Below, piece by piece: positions 54,961-64,000 of a stretch of DNA of 64,000 bases. Origin of the DNA: Podospora bellae-mahoneyi (taxonomy: Eukaryota; Ascomycota; Sordariomycetes; Sordariales; Podosporaceae); contig NC_085886.1 in assembly GCF_035222275.1 (NCBI RefSeq), positions 1,178,001 through 1,242,000 of the forward strand. Direction: 5' to 3'. Position 1 is the first letter of the stretch. Each line of letters starts with the position of its first letter. The translations under genes and the position numbers were made by a program. Below the pieces are notes generated by a model. That model was not told where the DNA came from. It worked only from the letters and a program-made list of their open reading frames with translations, and ran no database searches.

Positions 54961-57900
54961 CGAGTCCGAGTTGTGAGCCATTTTGTTTTATCGCTCTTGT
55001 GTGTCGCCCCAGTTGTTGTCTCTTCTTTGTTACTACTTCGGGTAATCCTGCTTCCCTAGCCTCCTCTATCCTCTTCGCTATTATCCTGGGCGTGTAAGTG
55101 TGTTCGTCCGTCCGGGTGGGCAGCTGGTCGTAGCACAAAAGCAAGTTCGTCCGAGAAATGGACCTTTGCCAGAAACAGAAGCAGCAACGAGAGTGGTCGA
55201 GCTCTTGGATATAAGTGCCAACGGCGAGCACACCCCCTTGCCAGAGCTTGGGGAGGAACCACACTGATGGGTGAGCGGTGGGCCGACTACCTAGAAGGAA
55301 CCAACCACGCGCGGTTCTTTTTTAGCAGGACTCAAGGATCTCATCAGCTGCTTGCTTGTAACTTGTTGTGGTGCTTCGCCTGTCTGTGTCCCGCACACGA
55401 AAGACAAGAAGCGCTGCTCCGCCGCCGGGTGTACACAGCATACGTGGAGAGTGGAGGGGAAGGGGGAGGGGGAGGGGGGGAGAGTGGATGGGGAGCATGG
55501 GGCTCGCAGTGGTCCAAGGTACGTAGGGAGACGGGCCCCGCGGGTAGGTCGCTGGGTACAGCAGGTACCCTGCCAAAGCAGGGGGGCCAGATATCGAAGG
55601 CCAGGGAGTGTTGTATGGAAGCTACTTGGAAACCAGAACTCTACGCGCCCAGTACAGCGGTGCCAGAGAGGCACCTAGCCCTAGAATGGGTGCCTTACAG
55701 GTACCTCGTAGGCGGTGCCCCATAAATGCGCCGCAGAGTAGCAGCGGCCAAGAGCTGGGCTGGTCAGGCATGGGTTGAATGGAAAGGTTGCTTGCGGGCG
55801 TGCAGCAAGTTTATCCCCGATACTTAGTCGGCTATACGCCCGGTGGAAGGTAGGAAAGTGGTGGTAGAGTCAAGGCACCAAGCGGTAAACAGAGAAAAGT
55901 ACTCAGCCATTCCTACCTAGTAGTAAGCTGTCACAACTGATAGATGACCGGGCGGATCTTCCCATTGCTGGAATCTCCTTCCTGGCTGGTGGGGGGCCGA
56001 GATATTCCAACGTCAGAGGGCGGGAACGGGGAATAAAGCCAGCGTTATGAAGATGGGACACGCAGCAGCGTAGTTCAAGGACCCGGTACCTGTCTGTGGC
56101 TTGTGGTTGCCGCACGCCAAGTGCCGTGAGCTCGACGGAGAGTGAGAAGCGTGCTCTAGGAAAAGCTAGTGTCGAAGCATCGTGAGATGTTGTGCAACCC
56201 AGGAGGGGAAAGGAACGTTGCACAAACTGCGCTTATCTGCTCAGACATCCCATCATGACTGGCCAGTTCGCTCGTGGCAACGAGCAATAAGAAGAAATCC
56301 GGCATCGATCAACCCTAGCTCTGCGCGGTTCTGACATTTCATGCACCTCTTCACACCCACCGCCGCGGTTAAGAAAGGCGCCATTCTCTATCTCCCGTCG
56401 TACACGGCGGAAACATGAGAGGCCGGGCGAGCCACGGTACTAAAGGGGAAGAAGAGGTGAAAGCTAGAGACCATATATCGCAGGGCCAGGGTCCCATACA
56501 CGACGCCGTCAGTGTTCCATCGGACCCGAGCCGTGTGAAGCCTGTGTACGGTCTGAACCAGACGAACTGGCTCTTCTAGACGGTTACGGAAGCACTTGAT
56601 TCGAAACTGAAACGACAACGCCCCCGTAAATGGGCCACACTCGGTGGCATCGGTGCTAGCGCTACCCAATCGAGCCCTCTGACCCGCGATCCTTCTCGCC
56701 AAGCATACTGCACAGTAGGGTGTATTTCCTCGAATTTTGTGCTGTGTCTGATTTCTCAGCCCTGTGGCGTGTGGGGTCGGTCATAGCTGTGGAGAGACAG
56801 ATGTTAGACAGCATGGATGGGGGAAAGGTGGGGTAAAACTGCGAGGGCAACTGGGGGAAGAGAAGGGATTGCCACGATGACTGCATGACTAACGGATGAA
56901 CAAGCGACAAAAGTTTCCGCGTAAGGCTCCGAGGGGCCTAAATGGCTGGTCACAGTATCGAGAACTGAGCTGATAGAGAATCCGTATCTGGAAGTATATC
57001 GCGCCGACGTTACTTCGCCCTAGGCGGTACAACTGATCGTCAGTCAACCCACTACAAACCTAGACACCTCACTAGGAATGTTTCCTCTCGCTGAAGAATT
57101 CTTTAGGAAACTAGTAGGTCCTTCGTAGTGGCCTTTAGCACTCGCATATCTGGGCCATCTCAACTCAAGCCCGCCCAAATCACTAATGATCCTTCGGGTG
57201 GTGCTGTGTGACGGCCCCGGGGCCCGTGATCCAAGGGGACGGCACAGCAACTCTTCCTTGAAACTCTTCGCCTGTCCAAATATCATGAAATGAAAACATA
57301 TGAGGCGAGGACACCTCGTGCAGGCGGGTGCAGTGGAACAACAAGTCGGCCAGGCTCCAATGGGTGTACTGCTGCTGCCTACGGCACATTTATGACGGTG
57401 TATCCCACCCGCGATAACTTTCTTTCTCAGCCACAGACTGCAAGGTTCTTCGGCAAGTCGTCCGCTGCATGGAGTTAGTGAGGTTGCAGAGAATTAACCT
57501 TGAATGGATGTCCCCGCGCGTTGTCCAATCAACGTCGTTGGTGCGTATAGCTCCCTGGTAGAGCTCCCTGTCATAGTTGTTGTTAATATCTCTACTGCAC
57601 TTTGATAAATAATCCCAAACGTTTACAACAACGTCACCTAACTCAACCGTCAACGCTGTTCCGCCGTCTTGCCGGGTTTTTAATTTCCGTGCTGCTCCCG
57701 GTCTTCACTTAACCTTATTCTCTCGGTCAACGAATTCGGGGAATGGGACTGTCCGATTCCTGCCGTTCCTTTCTGATCGATGTTTTGTCAGCACACAGCC
57801 ATCTTCGACACCGCTCTTCTGCCCGCCTACCGTCTCAGCCCATGACATCGAGTGAGCCAAGCGATCCGTGAGGCAGTTAATTAATGTGTGACGTCGATGG

Positions 57901-60817
57901 CAGAGAGGGTCTTGTTCGTATTCTTGCATCTAGGGACGCGACCATCGTTTCCCGGTGCATCCTCACAAGGTCGAAGAAATGCCTGGAACCAGTTTCTGTC
58001 TGTAAGGCATTCTCCAAAAACGAAGAGAATACCAAAACAGAACACAAGGCTTGGGGTCCGGGCCAAGGATAACTGTTTTTGTACATGTAGGCCAAAACGA
58101 TATCGCGGCGCTTGTTTGACCGAAGGTCAGTGTGGTAACCATAGCCTGAGCTGATTGGGTCCCTCGGACTTTAGACATCGGACTCGAGTGTGGATACCAC
58201 ACAGCATCAGGTCCCAAGCGATGGCACGGAGTACTCAACAACCCTGCCTGCTTTTTGGCACATTGCCAATGGAGCGTCTCTTGATTTCGGGAACTTTGAG
58301 ATTTGTTTTGCCACAATTTCACCTACTGAATGATGGCACAGGCTTGTCTCCTTCCTGAATTATGAGCCCGGAGGGGATAAGGGCCAATTCTGTAATTAAT
58401 TGTCAGCATGCCATAACAATCCTTGTGAAAGGGGCATTGTCCAATCGATCAAAGACAGGATATCTGGCACACACTCAGCTTGATGAGGCGTCATGTAATG
58501 CCTTGCTAATTAGTGTAATGTTGAATCCCCTTCCAGTTGCTTGTTTTGTTTCTGGGGACAGGTGTCAGATGGAACATGTGTCGATTCAAATCTCCGAAAG
58601 ACCACAGCTATGCAGCAAAGATCTGACCTGACAGAAAGCCTCAGAAGCTTGTTCTCAGTTCAGACCCTTTAGGCCCGGCAGGATGGGAAGGGCGGCTATG
58701 CTGCGGGAAGCTTAAGCGGCCGTGTAACCGGTTACCAGCCAGGAGCTGCTCCTCCCCCACACACAACTACCAACAAGCTCCCGCGCCCATCTCCTGTACC
58801 ACAGACACCGAAGAGATCTTAGACCCTGCTTTCTGCAGCCCTGGCTCCTTGCGGGGCGAGGTTTTCAGGCAGACATGGCGGCCATGTTAGCCAAACTCCT
58901 TCAGACCGCCAAGTGAGACGTAAATGTTTTGGTGAACGGTGAGCACAGCCACCTTCCCAAAGACTCAATCTTTCTGAGGGTCCTCGTTCTTCTGATGATT
59001 TTCTCGATCTTGAGGGTGAAGAGATGTGTGTGATTTGCGGAGCATGGGGGAAGAAATGTACGTGCTTTTGCCTGGCATCCCCTGACGACGAGAGCCGACC
59101 GTCCTGACAGATGTCCAAGGTAAATGGTAGACGAAGAGGGTCCAGACTGTTGGGCAGTGTAATGGGAATGTGTACATCAATGAGCAGATGCTGTCGAGGA
59201 TTGCTGGCAGAATGGCATGTCGTCCTGAACCTAAGTCTTAACTTGAGAGTGAGCCTTGGTCGACAGCCTGGCTTGGGGGAGGCGGTGAGTATGACACCAA
59301 GAACATTGGTCGCACTCCGAGTTTCCAGCTCAAACACTTTTCCGAGGTTTGGGGAATTGCCCCAAGACATGACTGTTTGATAGATGTGTCAACCAGTTCG
59401 AGCGTTGATCCCCGGCGAGTAATTGTGTGGACAGTCATCAGCAGCATGAAAAGAGAACCTGAGTGTTGAGTCGTCTCCTTGTCAGGTGGTGTTATCCCTC
59501 AAACGACAAACGTTCTCGACAGGCCATTGCTAGTCAATCTACCTTGGAGGTTTCTAAATCCTTCCCAGAAAGGCTCCTCGTGGTGCTGCATCTCATTTGC
59601 CTATTCTAGGATATTAGTGAAGACTGAGCTTATAGTCACAAGTAAGTTGAATGGGTGCCGAGCACTCTGTGGGTGGTGAGTCCTTAGATAATTTCGAATG
59701 TTTTCTTTGTCCCACAATCATGGCAATGAAAGCGTTGAAATTCTCAGCATAGACATAGGATAGGGCCTCCGTGTGTCTTGGCGGTCGGTCCGTGTCATTC
59801 CGGCAGTTGGCTGCCCGTCCCGAGCTGGGATTCAGCAGACCCGATTCTCAATGACACTCCGCCGGCCGAGTGCCAGGGTAAAGGTGCCAAGGCCGGGGCC
59901 GAATGTGGGGTAAAATGTCTTGGCTGCCGTAGACACTGAATCGGCCAAGCACGCTTTCTGATGATGATGATGGTTAGGATGAACATCATGTTTGAGGACA
60001 ACCAGCTCCTCCGGTGAAGAGGCAAACTCAGCTGAAGTCTCAGAGATTCGTTTTCAGCTCTTGGTCATACATGTACACAGATACTGAGCTGTCGGTATAT
60101 ACGTCTCGGTGATGGAATGCTGGAGTTGGCTGCATGAGGAAGCAAGACACCCCAGCCAAGTGGCAACGCGGGGCAGGCTCTGCGATGGCCATGGCGTAGC
60201 CTCGTAACTGGAAAGTGAATACAAAATTCACCCACAGCCAAAAGCCACCTCACACAAAACCAGGAGCGGAGAATGAAAACAAAGAAAGCCTTGTGAAGGT
60301 GAATTAGGTCAGCATTGCTGAGTGAATGGAGGGGCGGTGTGGAAACTGTTCGAAGGTTCACCTCGAGAGAGGAGAGCGCAGCAACAGCTGGAAAAGGTAG
60401 GGAGCTCGGGCCACCTGGTAGTGATAACGAGCGATAAGCGGTGTCTGACCTGTCCTCAGTGCTCTTGCTGGGCAAAAACGCACGGACGTTTGCCGCCTGG
60501 CAGTGGCAGGACCCGCACTCGTCATCCGAGTGGCCGCCTAGAGATCGCCTCTGGAACCTGGCCAACCTTACCAAACCAAACTCACCTGCAACGAAAGCCA
60601 GAGCTGGAGGTGTCTTTAACTTTCCATCTCATCACCAACTCAAATTTCAGTTTTTGCAGATAAAAACTCTGCCATCGTTTCCGCTGGAGAGGCCCCCCAT
60701 CTCCCAGAAACAACTCCCATTATCAACTACCCCGCCGACGACCGACTACGTTTCCCCCTCCTCTCCGACCCATTATCAACGAGTCTCCCACTTGACATCA
60801 TCACAAATACCGACAAG
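54961..60817. other. 5.9 kb spacer without a supported gene
   Basis: This is the longest gene-free stretch. It should contain the promoters of the Zn2Cys6 gene and of CDC48 at its ends. Open frames are short, overlap on both strands and show no recognisable domain. There is no terminal repeat, transposase motif or obvious AT-rich mutated repeat. Purine-rich G runs occur near 55450-55490. Non-coding transcripts cannot be excluded. Confidence 0.45.
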
Positions 60818-63509
<2,692 letters not shown>

Positions 63510-64000
63510 ACGTATCAGCCATGACCTACTAGTTTGGCAAAAAAAAAAAAAAAAAAAAAGATCCGCAGCCCATGTATTCTAGTTTACTCCAGCATTACGC
63601 TATCTAACAGTTTGCACAATCGGTCGGGGAGTTCTTTAGGCAAATGGGGTTTACATCGGTGTACTTGGGCGGTCAGTTATTTCGATTGGCCTAACAGCGG
63701 AGCTATTATTCGGTAGCAAGTTTGCCCCCAGTCTTGAGGCTCATGGTTTTTGAGACTGGGCAGCGTGGACTTTCTGCGTAGTTGTGGGCGGGCGCGATGA
63801 GGCAAAGAGTTTCATAGTTGCTAGAGGCGCTGGTTATTACGATGGGCGTCTAATGATTTATTTATGATGGCCGTTTTTAATGGCAAACAATCAAGACTAT
63901 AGATTGCACACTGTTTACTGTGTGTTTTGGTGATTGCTTCCTGTGATGATATGCTTCCAACTTGGATGACCTTTCTTCAAAGTTGTAGGGCCTTGAGGAT
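63510..64000. other. 3' flank of CDC48
   Basis: This holds the CDC48 3' UTR and begins with an A21 tract at 63539-63559, 30 bases after the stop. No other feature was recognised before the window end. Confidence 0.5.
63539..63559. repeat. Poly-A tract (A21)
   Basis: Twenty-one consecutive A on the plus strand, just after the CDC48 stop. Confidence 0.85.

Noticed and set aside
58819-59370. Minus-strand frame of 183 codons in the long spacer
   Set aside because: No recognisable domain and ordinary composition; overlapping frames on both strands are of similar quality.

Overview
The window comes from a filamentous ascomycete, most likely a member of the Sordariales. The supporting signs are short introns of about 50-140 bp with GTAAGT/GTATGT donors and CTAAC-type branch points, dispersed 5S rRNA genes, long GC-rich coding exons separated by AT-richer spacers with homopolymer tracts, and families typical of this group (DUF2434, a DUF7729-like GPI protein, Fmp27, Zn2Cys6 regulators). 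The genus is inference only.

Left part (0-16 kb): a SLC35F6-like transporter (minus), a DUF2434 membrane protein (minus), COG1 of the Golgi tethering complex (plus), a peroxisomal enoyl-CoA isomerase ending in HKL (minus), a Ypq1/Rtc2-like vacuolar PQ-loop transporter (minus), a small predicted mitochondrial membrane protein with a possible coiled-coil extension (plus) and cullin-4 (plus). Middle (16-32 kb): a 3.65 kb spacer, a secreted GPI-type cysteine-rich protein, a broken M12A-type metalloprotease, two minus-strand 5S rRNA genes in a duplicated segment, ribosomal protein eL32, a farnesylated class A J-protein, mitochondrial glutamyl-tRNA synthetase, a roughly 190 bp foldback sequence, and CSN5. 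Right (32-64 kb): the very large bridge-like lipid transfer protein Fmp27/BLTP2, a Tim17-like membrane protein divergent from eIF4B, a class III aminotransferase, a Zn2Cys6 transcription factor, a 5.9 kb spacer and CDC48.

This is mostly conserved housekeeping sequence, not an accessory island; each gene appears to be its own transcription unit. Functionally related but unlinked genes are present: CUL4, CSN5 (which removes NEDD8 from cullins) and CDC48 (which extracts ubiquitylated substrates). No multi-gene novel system could be supported. The most unusual region is 22.0-23.3 kb. There, two 5S genes differ by paired, compensating changes in one helix, and a decayed metalloprotease fragment ends where the duplicated 5S-bearing segment begins. 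Exon joins were worked out by eye from splice signals, reading phase and family similarity; none has transcript support here.
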